DNA of 64,000 nt. Origin: PALSA-1004 sp963804885. GTDB lineage: Bacteria > Pseudomonadota > Gammaproteobacteria > Burkholderiales > SG8-41. Made by a program: the position numbers and the translations under genes. Positions 38,111-48,000 of the stretch are shown here, piece by piece. The notes below the pieces were generated by a model that ran no database searches, was not told the DNA's origin, and saw only the letters and a list, made by a program, of their open reading frames with translations. The stretch covers positions 372,001 through 436,000 of the forward strand of contig CAWDSF010000020.1 of the NCBI GenBank assembly GCA_963804885.1, given 5' to 3'. Within the stretch, counting starts at the first letter, position 1, and every line of letters starts with the position of its first letter.

Positions 38111-40889
38111 CTAGGGACCCAATCGTTCGAGCTGTGCTCGAACTTTAGCGACGGTCGTTTCGTATTGGACGAGGCGCTGGCGTTCCTGCTCGACGACCGC
38201 GGCGGGCGCGCGCTCGACGAAGTTCGCGTTGGCGAGCTTGCCTTCGGTCTTGGCAATTTCGCCGGCCAGCCGCTCCATTTCCTTGCCGAGGCGCGCGCGT
38301 TCGGCGGCGGCGTCGACTTCGATCCTGAGCATCAACCTGAAATCGTCGATGATGGAGACCGGTGCATCGGCCTGGGGCAGCTCGTCGACGATGGTAACTT
38401 CGGACAGCCGCGCGAGCGGCACGAGATACGGCGCCAGCGCGGTGAGCTTGGCGCGATCGCCCTGCGCGAGCAGCGGCACTTTCTGCTGCGGGCCCAGGTT
38501 CATTTCGCTGCGCAGCGTGCGGCATGCATTGGTGAGCTGCTTGAGCAACGCGACGTGCTGCTCGGCCTCTTCATCGATACGCGTCGCGTCGGCCTCGGGA
38601 TAAGGCTGCAGCATGATGCTGGCCCCCGTCTTGCCCGCCAGCGGCGCGACCTTCTGCCACAGCTCTTCGGTGATGAACGGAATGAGTGGATGCGCGAGCC
38701 GCAAGGTTGCCTCGAGCACGCGCACCAGGGTACGGCGGGTCGCGCGCTGCTGCGCCTCGTTGCCGCCGGCGATTTGCGCCTTGGCGAGCTCGACATACCA
38801 GTCGCAATATTCGTCCCACACGAATTCGTAAATCGCGCGCGCTGCGTTGTCGAAGCGGTACTCGCCGAATCCTTTCCCGACTTCCGCTTCGGCACGCTGC
38901 AGGCGGCTCGCAATCCACCGGTCGGCCGGCGAAAATTCGAGCGGCAGCGTTTCGTCGAGCCCCACGTCCCTGCCATCGCAGTTCATGAGCACGAAGCGCG
39001 TCGCATTCCACAGCTTGTTGCAGAAGTTGCGGTAGCCATCGCAGCGGCTGAGATCGAAATTCAGCGTGCGCGCGAACGTGGCCAGCGAAGCGAAGGTGAA
39101 ACGCAGCGCGTCGACGCCGAATGCAGGAATTCCATCCGGATAATTCTTGCGGATGTATTTCTCGATTTTTTCCTTGTGCTCGGCACGCAGGAGGCCGACC
39201 GTCGATTTCTCGAGCAGCGCGTCGAGCGTGATGCCGTCGATCAGGTCCAGCGGGTCGAGCGTGTTGCCCTTCGACTTCGACATCTTCTGGCCTTCGGCAT
39301 CGCGCACGAGGGCGTTGATGTAGACGTGCCGGAACGGGACCTTGCCGGTGAAGTGCAGGGTCATCATGATCATGCGCGCGACCCAGAAGAATATGATGTC
39401 GAAACCGGTGACCAGCACCGATGACGGCAGGAAAATGTCGAGGTCTTTGGTCTGCTCTGGCCAGCCCAGCGAAGTAAATGGCACCAGCGCCGAGGAAAAC
39501 CAGGTGTCGAGCACGTCGTCGTCGCGTCGCAGCGCGCCGTCATAACCTTTGGCAGCGGCTTGCGCACGCGCCTCGTCTTCGCTGCGTGCCACGTAAATGT
39601 TGCCGCTGTCGTCATACCACGCGGGTATCTGGTGGCCCCACCAGAGCTGGCGCGAAATGCACCAGTCCTGGATGTTTTCGAGCCACTGGTTGTACGTGGT
39701 AGCCCAGTGGTCGGGAAAGAATTTAACGTCGCCCTGGGCGACGGCGGCGAGTCCCGCTTTGGCGAGGCCGTCCATCTGCACGTACCACTGGTCGGTCAGC
39801 ATCGGCTCGACGATGACGCCGGTGCGGCCCGAGCGCGGTACCCGCAGCTTGTATGGTTTTTCCGATGCCAGCAGTCCCTGCGCGGTCAGGTCCGCCAGGA
39901 CCCGCTGCCGCGCGTCGAAACGATCAAGCCCGCGATACGCTTCCGGCGCGTTGTCGTTGAGCTTGGCGCGAAAGCGTCAGGATATTGATCGGCTCAAGCG
40001 CGTGACGCTGGCCGACCTGGTAGTCGTTGAAATCGTGCGCGGGCGTGATCTTGACGCAGCCGGTGCCGAATTCGCGGTCGACGTAACTGTCGGCGATGAC
40101 CGGTATCGTGCGCCCGGTCAGCGGCAGTTGAACGCGCTTGCCGATCAGGTGCTGGTAGCGCCAGTCATCCGGGTTGACCGCAACGGCCACGTCGCCGAGC
40201 AGCGTTTCCGGGCGCGTGGTGGCGACGACGAGCGCACCGCTGCCATCGGCGAGCGGATACTTGATCTCCCAGATCTTGCCGTCTTCCTCCTCGCTGTCGA
40301 CTTCGAGATCGGACACGGCGGTGCCGAGCACGGGGTCCCAGTTGACGAGCCGCTTGCCGCGATAGATCAGGCCTTCCTCGTGCAGGCGCACGAACACTTC
40401 GACGACGGCGCGCGACATCCTGTCGTCCATCGTGAAATAGCCGCTGCGCTTGCCTTCGGTGTCCGCATAGGCCCAATTGGCGGACGTGCCCAGGCGCCGC
40501 ATCTGGCGCGTGATCGTCGAGCCCGATTCCTGCTTCCATTCCCACACGCGGCGGATGAACTCCTCGCGCCCCAGGTCGTGGCGCGATTTGCCCTGAGCCT
40601 CTAGCTGGCGCTCGACGACGATCTGGGTCGCGATGCCGGCGTGATCGGTGCCGACCACCCAGTTCGTGTTGTACCCGCGCATGCGGTGGTAGCGGATCAG
40701 CGCGTCCATCAATGTCTGCTGGAACGCGTGCCCCATGTGCAGCGTGCCGGTCACGTTCGGCGGCGGCAGCTGGATGCAATAAGGCGGCCGCGACGTGTCG
40801 TTCGAGTGCGCGAAATAACCGCGGCTTTCCCACCGGGGATACCAGTAGTTTTCGATCGCGTGCGGCTCAAAGCTCTTGGCGAGTTCCAT
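38111..40889 (-). CDS. valS: Valyl-tRNA synthetase (one frameshift)
   Basis: About 925-residue class Ia synthetase. It begins MELAKSFEPHAIENYWYPRW, with HIGH-type motif PPPNVTGTLHMGHA, an editing (CP1) domain and KMSKSKGN for ATP. The C-terminal anticodon and coiled-coil domains end RAQLERLGP. A one-base gain near 39969 breaks the frame in the segment reading ILTLSAKLN in homologues. The frame is also open upstream of the ATG at 40889 into a 203-residue extension with no stop between, so the protein may be longer. No Shine-Dalgarno is visible before 40889. Confidence 0.93.
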
Positions 40890-41498
40890 CCGGGGCGGGG
40901 GCGAGGGCGGGGGCGAGGGCGGGGCAGAAACGTCCGGCATTATAGCGGGCGCTTGCGGCTCGACCGGTTCCGCGGGCGGCGCAGCGTCGGTGAGGCGCAA
41001 CGGCTCCAGTTGCTTTTGCAGAGTTTGCTCGATCGAGGCGCGCACCATCGCGTCGATGTTCGTTTTGAGCTCGCTGCTTATCTTGTTCAACGCCTGATCG
41101 AGCGCGCCGGCAACATCGGGCATGAAACGGCTGTGCAGCACATCGGCGATCTGCGCGTCGAGCTCCTGCTTCAATTTCTGATACACGCCGTGTTCCAGGT
41201 TTTGCGCCTGCACGCGCGTGATGATTTCGCCGCTTTGCGCCGGTTGTTCGGCGGCCGCATTGTCAGCGTGCGCCGCCGAGGCAGCGGCGGGTGCGCGCAC
41301 GGGCGTTGCCACGATGTCGGTGAGCGTGGGTATCGCCGACTCGTCGAGATCGCGGGCGAGGGGCTGCGTCAGGGTCGGTATCGCGCCCGCATCCATGGCG
41401 GGCTTGGCGGCGACACGGTGCCGGTTCAGGAGCGCATCGGCGCGGCCCAATACGTCATCGCTGGACGGAATATCGTCGCGGTCGCGCGGCTCGCTCAT
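40890..41498 (-). CDS. Conserved-type hypothetical region in frame with valS
   Basis: About 203 residues beginning MSEPRDRDDIPSSDDVLGRADALL, a pattern I associate with a small betaproteobacterial protein found between holC and valS. The N-terminal half is Pro/Ala-rich and disordered in character. The second half (ITRVQAQNLEHGVYQKLKQE and LNKISSELKTNIDAMVRASI) is strongly helical. The C-terminus is a Pro/Ser linker encoded by a GC-rich 12-base repeat that runs straight into valS. Either it is a real N-terminal extension of ValS or its stop codon was lost, for instance by an indel in the repeat. Confidence 0.6.
40892..40925. repeat. 12-base GC-rich tandem repeat encoding a Pro/Ser linker
   Basis: About two and a half copies of GGGGGCGAGGGC lie between the hypothetical domain and the ValS start. 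On the minus strand they encode the linker PPSPPPSPPP. The unit length is a multiple of three, so copy changes keep the frame, but indel errors in the G runs would not. Confidence 0.75.
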
Positions 41499-41512
41499 GG
41501 CTGGGCGCGCAT

Positions 41513-41941
41513 CTATTGAGGGCTTTTCGAAAGATCGTGGCTTTTGATCTCGTAGCCACGGTCGCGGTAAAACTTGAAGCGCGCGCGCGCCTGGCTGCGG
41601 TCTTCCTCGTCCAGGCTCACTATCTCGATTAAGCGCTGGAACCGGCTGAAAAAGGGCGGCCATTCCGGGCGCAGATTGATCAGTACTTCGTCGTGCGGCG
41701 GATTGGCGCCGTCATGATCGACTATCACGGGGGTGACTGCCGCGAGCGGATCGCCGGGCGTGCAATGCGGAATGAAACTGACCGCCTGCGCGGTCCACAG
41801 CAGCCGGCTGAACTTCATGCCGGCATCGGCATCCGCGCAGAACGCGAGCACGCGCAGGCCGCGCGCGCAGGCTTTGGCGCTTAACGCGCAGGCCGTGTGC
41901 AGCTTGTTTTCGACGTGAAAGTAAAAATCGATCTGAGTCAA
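41513..41941 (-). CDS. holC: DNA polymerase III chi subunit
   Basis: 142-residue clamp-loader accessory subunit that links the replisome to SSB. Characteristic segments are IDFYFHVENKLHTACALSAK, LLWTAQAVSFIPH and PVIVDHDGANPPHDEVLINL. It sits between pepA and valS, the standard betaproteobacterial order, with 142 bases to pepA and 14 to the next reading frame. Intact and of normal length. Confidence 0.93.
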   Translation of the reverse strand: MTQIDFYFHVENKLHTACALSAKACARGLRVLAFCADADAGMKFSRLLWTAQAVSFIPHCTPGDPLAAVTPVIVDHDGANPPHDEVLINLRPEWPPFFSRFQRLIEIVSLDEEDRSQARARFKFYRDRGYEIKSHDLSKSPQ

Positions 41942-42083
41942 ACCCCACCCCTTAGAGCTTTGCCGCCGGCACCGCGCAGACGGACGGTGTCAGTCTTGGC
42001 GCGATCGCAAGCCTGGACGCATTCGCGCGACCGGCGCCGGAACGTGGCAAATGCGGTTGTTTTAGCTTTGCGGTTCCGGCGGG

Positions 42084-43573
42084 TCAAGGTTTGGTCGCGC
42101 GGTCGATCAGGTACTGCGTGAGCAGCGGCACCGGCCGTCCCGTCGCGCCTTTGGCCGCGCCCGATTTCCACGCGACGCCGGCGATGTCGAGATGCGCCCA
42201 CTTGAATTTTTTCGTAAAGCGCGCGAGAAAGCACGCCGCGGTCACGCTGCCGGCGGGGCGCCCGCCGATATTGGCGAAATCGGCAAAGTTGCTCTTGAGC
42301 TGTTCCTGGTAATCGTCCCACAGCGGAAGGTGCCAGGCGCGGTCGCGCGAGGTCTGGCCCGCCGCCAGCAATTGCTCCGCGAGCGCGTCGTCATTGGCGA
42401 ACAAGCCGCTCGCCACGTGGCCGAGCGCGATCACGCAGGCGCCGGTGAGCGTGGCGATGTCGACGACCGCTTGCGGCTCGAAGCGTTCCGTATAAGTCAG
42501 CGCGTCGCACAGGATGAGCCGGCCTTCCGCGTCGGTATTCAGAATTTCCACCGTCTGTCCCGACATGCTGGTCACGATGTCGCCGGGCTTGGTGGCCGAA
42601 CCGCCGGGCATGTTTTCGGTAGCAGGTATCACGCCGACGACATTGATCGGCAGCTTCAATTCGGCCACCGCGCGCAGGGTGCCCAACACGCTGGCGGCGC
42701 CGCACATGTCGAACTTCATCTCGTCCATTTCGGCCGCCGGCTTGAGCGAAATGCCGCCGGTATCGAAGGTGACGCCTTTGCCGACGAGCGCGTAGGGCTT
42801 GGCACCTCGCCGCCCGCCTTCGTACTTGAGCACGATCAGCTTCGGCGGCTCATGGCTGCCGCGCGCGACCGACAGGAGCGAGCCCATGCCCAGCTTTTCC
42901 ATGTCTTTGCGCTCGAGTACCTGCACGGTCAGCTTGTGCTGTTTGGCCAGCTCGCGCGCCGCACTCGCCAGATACGTCGGGCGTGCAGACATTGCCGGGC
43001 AGATTGCCCAGATCCTTGGCGAGGCTCATGCCGTGCGCGATGGCGGCCCCCTGCCTGAGCCCGGCCTGCGCGGCCGCGAGCTCCTCGCGCTCCGCTACGA
43101 GCAGCGTGAGTTGCCGCACGCCGCGCCCGGCTTCCTGCTTGCTTTTCATGCGGTCGAAACGGTACGTCGCATCGGTGGCGGCGATCGCCGATTGCGCGGC
43201 GCGCCAGGCCAGATCGCGCTGCTTGACGCTCGCCGACAGGCACAGCACCGCGTCCGTGACGCCCGTCTGCTTCAGCGCGGCGATCGCCTTGCCAACGGCG
43301 CTGCGGAATTTGCCGTCGTCGAAATCGCGCTCGCGGCCCAGGCCGACCAACAGCACGCGCGCGGCGGCGATGCGCGGCAATTGATGCAGCATCAACGTCG
43401 CGCCCGGCTTGCCATCCATGTCGCCGCGCTTCAACGGCCGCCGACAATTGCCCGCGCGTCGCGCGGTCGAGCGCGGCGGCAGCAGTGGTCAGCTTGCGCG
43501 GCTCGAACACGCCGACGATGATGCAGCCGGCGCGGATACGCTCCGGGCTGCCGCTTTTTATGCTAAATTCCAC
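42084..43573 (-). CDS. pepA: Leucyl aminopeptidase PepA (two frameshifts)
   Basis: About 496-residue M17 cytosol aminopeptidase. A GTG start gives EFSIKSGSPERIRAGC. The metal and catalytic regions are GKGVTFDTGGISLKP, FDMCGAASVLG and NTDAEGRLILCDALTY. One-base gains near 43437 and near 42979 split the gene into three frames. The second break falls inside NVCTPTYLASAA, where homologues are continuous. It is divergent from lptF with a 79-base gap that must contain both promoters. Confidence 0.92.
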
Positions 43574-43652
43574 GCCGTTCTCCCGAGGATAAGTGGTGCG
43601 AGGCAATCGCTGATTATCTTCGCTATCCAGGCAAAAATCAAAGCGCCACCGC

Positions 43653-44737
43653 GTGAAAATATTCCACAATTCCCTGGTGCGCGAATGCGCGGGCACGGCG
43701 ATCGCCACGTTCGTGGTGCTGCTCGGCATTACAGTCACGACGCAGCTCGTGCGCTTTCTCGGTCTCGCCGCCGGCGGCTCCATCACGTTTACCGGCGTAT
43801 TCGCGCTGCTCGCGCTCACCGTCGTTCAACTATCTGCCGGTGCTGTTGTCGCTCACGCTGTTCATCGCCGTGCTGATGACGTTGTCGCGCAGCTACCGCG
43901 ATTCGGAAATGATCGTCTGGTTCGGCGCCGGGCTTGAGCCTCACGCGCTGGGTGCGGCCGGTGATGGCGTTTGCGGTGCCCATCGTCATTCTGGTCGCGC
44001 TGCTGAGCTTCCTGTTGTCGCCGTGGGCGATCACCAAGAGCGAGGAATTTCGTAATTACATGGACAACCGCGATGACGCGTCGCAGGTGACCCCCGGCGT
44101 ATTCCGCGAGTCGAGGCAAAACGAGCGCGTGTTTTTCGTCGAGGCCGTCAACGAGGGCGAGAACATGGTCGCCAACGTATTCGTAAGTTCCACCCAGCAC
44201 CATAAGACGGGCGTGATGGTCGCCAAGCGTGGATTTTTGGAAACGGCCCCGAATGGCGACCGCTTCCTCGTGCTGCTCAATGGCCGGCGCTACGAAGGCA
44301 CGCCGGGCACGACCGATTACAAGATCAGCGAGTTCGAGCGCTACGCGATGCGCATCGAGTCGCGCGAGGCCAAGGCCTCCGCGCCGTCCGCCAAATCGTT
44401 GCCTACGCTCGCGCTGTTGCAGGAACCGACACCGTTGAATCTCGGCGAGCTCGCGTGGCGCATCGGCCTGCCGATGTCGGCGCTTATCCTGGCGTTGCTC
44501 GCAATCCCGCTGTCGTTCGTCAATCCGCGCGCCGGCCGATCGCTCAATCTCGTCATGGCCATTTTGATTTACATGATTTACAACAACGTGATCAGCATCA
44601 GCCAGGCCTGGATCGCGCAGCAGCGCGTGAGCCTTCCGCTCGGCGTAATCGGCGTGCATGCGGCCATGCTCGGCTTGCTGCTGCTCCTGTTTGCGCGGCG
44701 CCTGACGCTGTTCTCGGTCGTGCGCTTCTTCAAATGA
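43653..44737 (+). CDS. lptF: LPS export permease LptF (two frameshifts)
   Basis: About 360-residue inner-membrane subunit of the LptB2FG ABC exporter that extracts LPS. A GTG start gives KIFHNSLVRECAGTAIATF. The pattern is two N-terminal helix pairs, a periplasmic jellyroll (about 130-270), and helices near the C-terminus. Extra bases near 43823 and 43934 shift the frame between FALLALTVFNYLPVLLSL and AGLSLTRWVRPV. It overlaps lptG by 4 bases (ATGA). Confidence 0.92.
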
Positions 44738-45807
44738 AAATCATCCGGCGCTATCTGGCGGCGGAAATCACGACGTCAACCGCGCTCGTCTTCGCGGCCC
44801 TGTTGATGCTGCTCGCGCTGTTCGACCTGATTCACGAGCTGGGCGAGCTCGGCAAGGGGGGCTACCGGCTGCTCCATATATTTGCGTACGTACTGTTGAG
44901 CGTGCCGGGCCACGTCTACGAGCTGTTTCCGATCGCGGCGCTGATCGGCACCCTCTTTGCGATCGCCCAGCTCGTCGCTAATTCCGAATATACGGTCATG
45001 CGCGTGTCCGGCGTCTCGATCCCGCGCATGGCGTTGACGCTGGTCGAAGTGGGCCTCCTGTTTTCCGTGCTCACTTTCGTGATCGGCGAATTTATCGCGC
45101 CGCCGGCCGAGCAGTTCGCGCAGCGGCTGCGCGCCAAGGCAATCACGGGCGTGATCGCGCAGGAGTTCCGCTCCGGCCTGTGGGTCAAGGACGAGCGCAA
45201 CTTCGTGAACGTCGCCCAGGTCCTGCCCGAGTCGGTGCTGGTCGGCATAAAAATTTACGAGTTCGACGCCGATCACCGGTTGCGGCGCATCAGTCTGGCC
45301 CAGCGCGGCGAGTACCAGCAAAACAACAAGTGGCGCCTGCGCGACGTCGAGCAGACGAATTTCGATGACAATTCGACCACGGTCAGCCGGATTGCCGAGG
45401 CCGACTGGCGTTCGGTGCTCGAGCCCGGGCTCCTGAGCGTGCTGCTGCTGGTGCCCGAGCAGATGTCGGCATGGGCGCTGTATTCGTACGTGCAGCACCT
45501 GCGCGAAAACAGCCAGCAGACGTCGCGCCACGAAATCGCGTTCTGGAACAAGCTGATTTATCCGTTCGCGGTGCTCGTGATGATGGTGCTGGCGCTGCCT
45601 TTCGCGTATTACCAGCAGCGCGCGGGCGGGGTGGGCGGCAAAGTATTTGCCGGGATCATGCTCGGCATTGGTTTCTGGATGCTCGGCCGGTTATTCACTT
45701 TCCTCGGCTTGTTGCGCGACTGGCCGCCGTTCTGGAGCGCGATTCTGCCGACGCTGATGTTCTTGAGCCTCGCGGTGATCATGATGTGGTGGGGGGAGAG
45801 AAGGTAA
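44734..45807 (+). CDS. lptG: LPS export permease LptG
   Basis: 357-residue partner of LptF with the same topology: KIIRRYLAAEITTSTALVF start, a periplasmic domain, and C-terminal helices ending AVIMMWWGERR. The segment EFIAPPAEQFAQRLRAKAI marks the family. The ATG overlaps the lptF stop. It is intact, and converges with the RDD gene over a long inverted repeat. Confidence 0.93.
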   Translation: MKIIRRYLAAEITTSTALVFAALLMLLALFDLIHELGELGKGGYRLLHIFAYVLLSVPGHVYELFPIAALIGTLFAIAQLVANSEYTVMRVSGVSIPRMALTLVEVGLLFSVLTFVIGEFIAPPAEQFAQRLRAKAITGVIAQEFRSGLWVKDERNFVNVAQVLPESVLVGIKIYEFDADHRLRRISLAQRGEYQQNNKWRLRDVEQTNFDDNSTTVSRIAEADWRSVLEPGLLSVLLLVPEQMSAWALYSYVQHLRENSQQTSRHEIAFWNKLIYPFAVLVMMVLALPFAYYQQRAGGVGGKVFAGIMLGIGFWMLGRLFTFLGLLRDWPPFWSAILPTLMFLSLAVIMMWWGERR

Positions 45808-45820
45808 TGCGGAGTGGTAA

Positions 45821-45879
45821 GTGATGAATGCAAAATGAAAAAGTTTTTTATTCCACATTCATCATTCTGGATTCATCAC
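45821..45879. terminator. Long AT-rich inverted repeat between convergent genes
   Basis: Outer arms GTGATGAAT (45821-45829) and ATTCATCAC (45871-45879) flank a second pairing of GATGAATG (45823-45830) with CATTCATC (45856-45863) and an inner AATGAAAAA/TTTTTTATT stem. The T run inside and A run on the other strand fit a bidirectional terminator for lptG and the RDD gene, whose last codons it overlaps. The AT-richness is unlike the surroundings. Confidence 0.5.
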
Positions 45880-46293
45880 TAGCCTTGTGCCGGCCAGCCG
45901 GTCGTGCAGAAACTGCCCGTCGCGGTCGAATAGCGCCCACCAGTATCCGCCGCCACCCAGCGCAATACTCGCAATCGCCAGCATGTAGCGCAACGCAGCG
46001 CGGCTCGGCGACAGCGCCCCGCCGGAACGCGTGACGACGCGTATCCGCCACGTCTTCATGGGCAGCGTTTGTCCGCCATGCGTCCAGCAGTAGATAAAAT
46101 AAACGGCGCAAACGCCCAGCAGATAGAGCTGCAAAAGCGGCCGCGCGACTGCGCGAGGCAGCAGTTGCTCGATGGTGAGGAATATCCAGCCGGCTGCGAA
46201 GACGATGGCCGCCAGCAGCACAATTTCATAGCACGCGCTGCCCAGTCGGCGCGCCAGAGTTGCAGCGGCGGCGGGCGCCGGGTGGTCGTTCAA
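45862..46293 (-). CDS. RDD-family membrane protein
   Basis: 143 residues with about three hydrophobic segments and the RDD signature: RRLGSACYEIVLL at the start, TLPMKTWRIRVV in the middle, and FLHDRLAGTRLV at the end. Function unknown; RDD proteins are proposed small transporters or envelope factors. It is the last gene of sigma factor-DUF3619-DUF3106-RDD on the minus strand, 15 bases after DUF3106. Confidence 0.85.
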   Translation of the reverse strand: MNDHPAPAAAATLARRLGSACYEIVLLAAIVFAAGWIFLTIEQLLPRAVARPLLQLYLLGVCAVYFIYCWTHGGQTLPMKTWRIRVVTRSGGALSPSRAALRYMLAIASIALGGGGYWWALFDRDGQFLHDRLAGTRLVMNPE

Positions 46294-46308
46294 GCGAGGA
46301 GGGGAGGC

Positions 46309-46764
46309 TTACTGCGGAGTCGTCGTGGGGACGACTGCGTCGCCGGCAGGCTCAGGCTTCGCGACAAGCGACTGCTGGTATTCCTGCCACTGCGCCTTGA
46401 CCTGTTTGCGTTTTTCGGGCGGCAGTTTTTTGATGGTCTTGAAATTCTCGCGCGCGACGCGGCGTTGCTCGGGCGTGAGCATCGCCCATTCCTTCATTTG
46501 CGCCTGCAAACGCTGCTGCTGTTCGGGTTTCATTTTCGGATAGGCCTTCGCAACCTTCACCCATTTCGAGCGGCGCAGGGTATCGAGTTCCTTCCAGTCG
46601 TCCTGGAGCGGCGCGAGCACGGACTGCTGCGCGGGGGTCAGCTCCGACCAGTCGGGCTTGGCCGGCTTGGGCTGAGCGGCTGCGTTGGGCTGGGCTGGGG
46701 CGGCGGTGACTACCGGGGCAACGAGGCTTAAGCCGAAAGCTATTGCGACGAGCGCTTTAACCAT
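46309..46764 (-). CDS. DUF3106 periplasmic protein
   Basis: 151 residues with a signal peptide (MVKALVAIAFGLSLVAPVVTA). The mature part is charged and helical, with repeated LTP(A/E)Q motifs (DWSELTPAQQ, AMLTPEQRRVARENF) typical of DUF3106. The tail is Pro/Thr-rich. It overlaps the preceding DUF3619 gene by 25 bases. No enzymatic motif is present. A Lys/Arg-rich periplasmic binding or sensor role is possible but untested. Confidence 0.85.
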   Translation of the reverse strand: MVKALVAIAFGLSLVAPVVTAAPAQPNAAAQPKPAKPDWSELTPAQQSVLAPLQDDWKELDTLRRSKWVKVAKAYPKMKPEQQQRLQAQMKEWAMLTPEQRRVARENFKTIKKLPPEKRKQVKAQWQEYQQSLVAKPEPAGDAVVPTTTPQ

Positions 46765-47123
46765 GCTTCGAAGTTGTTGTCGAGATAGGCATTGATGGGC
46801 AGATCGTCGGTCAACAGACTCACGTCGATTTCGGCGATGTCGTTAGCCTGTATCACGAGCTGCCAGTAAGTTACACCGAGCAGGCTCAACACGAGCAGGC
46901 CCAACGCCAGCATGTTGTGCGAGTTGAAATGGCGGCTGTGGGAGATGCGAAATGCAACGTCACCGGCCCACGCGAGACCGAACACGGGCTGCGGCGCTTC
47001 ACGATAGCGGTCGAGCGCAGCCTGGCGCGCCGACTGCAGCTGATAAGACGTGCCCTGCTTGATCGTGCCCAGCCCCGCATTGAGGTGGCGAACGATCCGG
47101 CCTGCCAGCTCTTGCTCGTTCAT
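46740..47123 (-). CDS. DUF3619 protein, possible anti-sigma-type partner
   Basis: 127 residues with one membrane segment (MLALGLLVLSLLGVTYWQL) between a cytoplasmic N-terminal domain that opens MNEQELAGRIVRHLNAGL and a short periplasmic tail. It overlaps the sigma-factor gene by 4 bases. The single-pass topology and this position resemble anti-sigma factors, but the sequence is not a known ZAS domain, so this remains an inference. Confidence 0.85.
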   Translation of the reverse strand: MNEQELAGRIVRHLNAGLGTIKQGTSYQLQSARQAALDRYREAPQPVFGLAWAGDVAFRISHSRHFNSHNMLALGLLVLSLLGVTYWQLVIQANDIAEIDVSLLTDDLPINAYLDNNFEAWLKRSSQ

Positions 47124-47710
47124 AGCGAAACTCCCTTATCTTTCAGCAGCTCTGCCAAAGCATGGGTCGCCCGGGAGCAGTGAGTTTTCACGCTTCCCTC
47201 CGAGCAGCCCATGACCGCCGCAGCTTCTGCCACGTCCAATTCTTCCCAATAACGCAGCAGGAAGGCCTGGCGTTGACGGTGCGGCAGTTTTTGGAGTGCT
47301 TTTTCAATGATTTCAAGCGTTTGGGTTTGCTGCAGCTGATCGGACGGCGCGCCCTGCGGGTTGGAGTTAGATTGCACCTCCAAAGTTTCCAGCGGATCGT
47401 GATCGTCGCCTTCGTCGCCGCTCGAGAGCGACGAAACCTGCGTCGTCCACAGCGAGCGCACTTTCTGGCGCCGAAAATAATCGCGTATCGTGTTCTGCAG
47501 TATGCGCTGGAACAACATCGGCAGCTCCGTGATCGGGCGCGCCGCATACTTTTCCGACAACTTCATCATCGCGTCCTGCACGGCGTCGAGCGCGACCTGC
47601 TCGTCGCGCGCCGCGAAAAACGCCTGCTTGTATGCGCGGCGTTCGACTGCGGCTAGAAAATCTGCAAGTTCCTTGCGGGTGGCCAGTGGAGTCCGCCTCT
47701 GTGACGGCAC
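47120..47710 (-). CDS. ECF-type RNA polymerase sigma factor
   Basis: 196-residue sigma-70 family factor. Region 2 spans about 10-85 (QVALDAVQDAMMKLSEKY, FQRILQNTIRDYFRRQ), then an acidic Ser-rich linker, then region 4 at about 130-185 (LPHRQRQAFLLRYWEELDVA and GCSEGSVKTHCSRATHAL). Lacks region 1.1 and region 3. Its operon carries a single-pass DUF3619 protein, DUF3106 and RDD, hinting at an envelope-related regulon. The start is the only one with full homology; upstream of it lies 290 bases to ilvI. Confidence 0.9.
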   Translation of the reverse strand: MPSQRRTPLATRKELADFLAAVERRAYKQAFFAARDEQVALDAVQDAMMKLSEKYAARPITELPMLFQRILQNTIRDYFRRQKVRSLWTTQVSSLSSGDEGDDHDPLETLEVQSNSNPQGAPSDQLQQTQTLEIIEKALQKLPHRQRQAFLLRYWEELDVAEAAAVMGCSEGSVKTHCSRATHALAELLKDKGVSL

Positions 47711-47930
47711 CGCTCAACGCCGGCGCATCACTTGTTATGTTTCACGTTTCGCATCGGGCACGCAAATGATTGCCCCCGATTAGCGCACCGCTCTTGGCGG
47801 CGGTTACGCAGTTCGGCCATGCGCGCTGAATTATCCGCAGCATCTTAACAAAACGCCTAGTCGCTGCAAGTTGACGCGTCTCAGCCGTCGCATAGTCAGC
47901 GGTATCATGCTGTTTAATCAGATATTTAGC

Positions 47931-47959
47931 TTGACCAAAGCCGGGGCGGGCGGTATTGT
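47931..47959 (+). promoter_or_regulatory. Sigma-70 promoter candidate for ilvIHC
   Basis: TTGACC (47931-47936) and TATTGT (47954-47959) are separated by 17 bases. The expected transcript would have a leader of about 35 bases, too short for an attenuator. No branched-chain leader peptide is seen. Confidence 0.55.
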
Positions 47960-48000
47960 TCGCGGTTCTGTGTTTTTCTTGGGTTCAACAAGGTCGAGCT

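Noticed and set aside
40892..40925. CRISPR or regulatory repeat array
   Set aside because: The repeats are 12 bases long, contiguous without spacers and in coding frame, so they are a low-complexity linker.
47711..48000. Attenuator or leader peptide ahead of ilvI
   Set aside because: The likely promoter leaves only about 35 leader bases, and no mini-ORF rich in Ile, Val or Leu is present.
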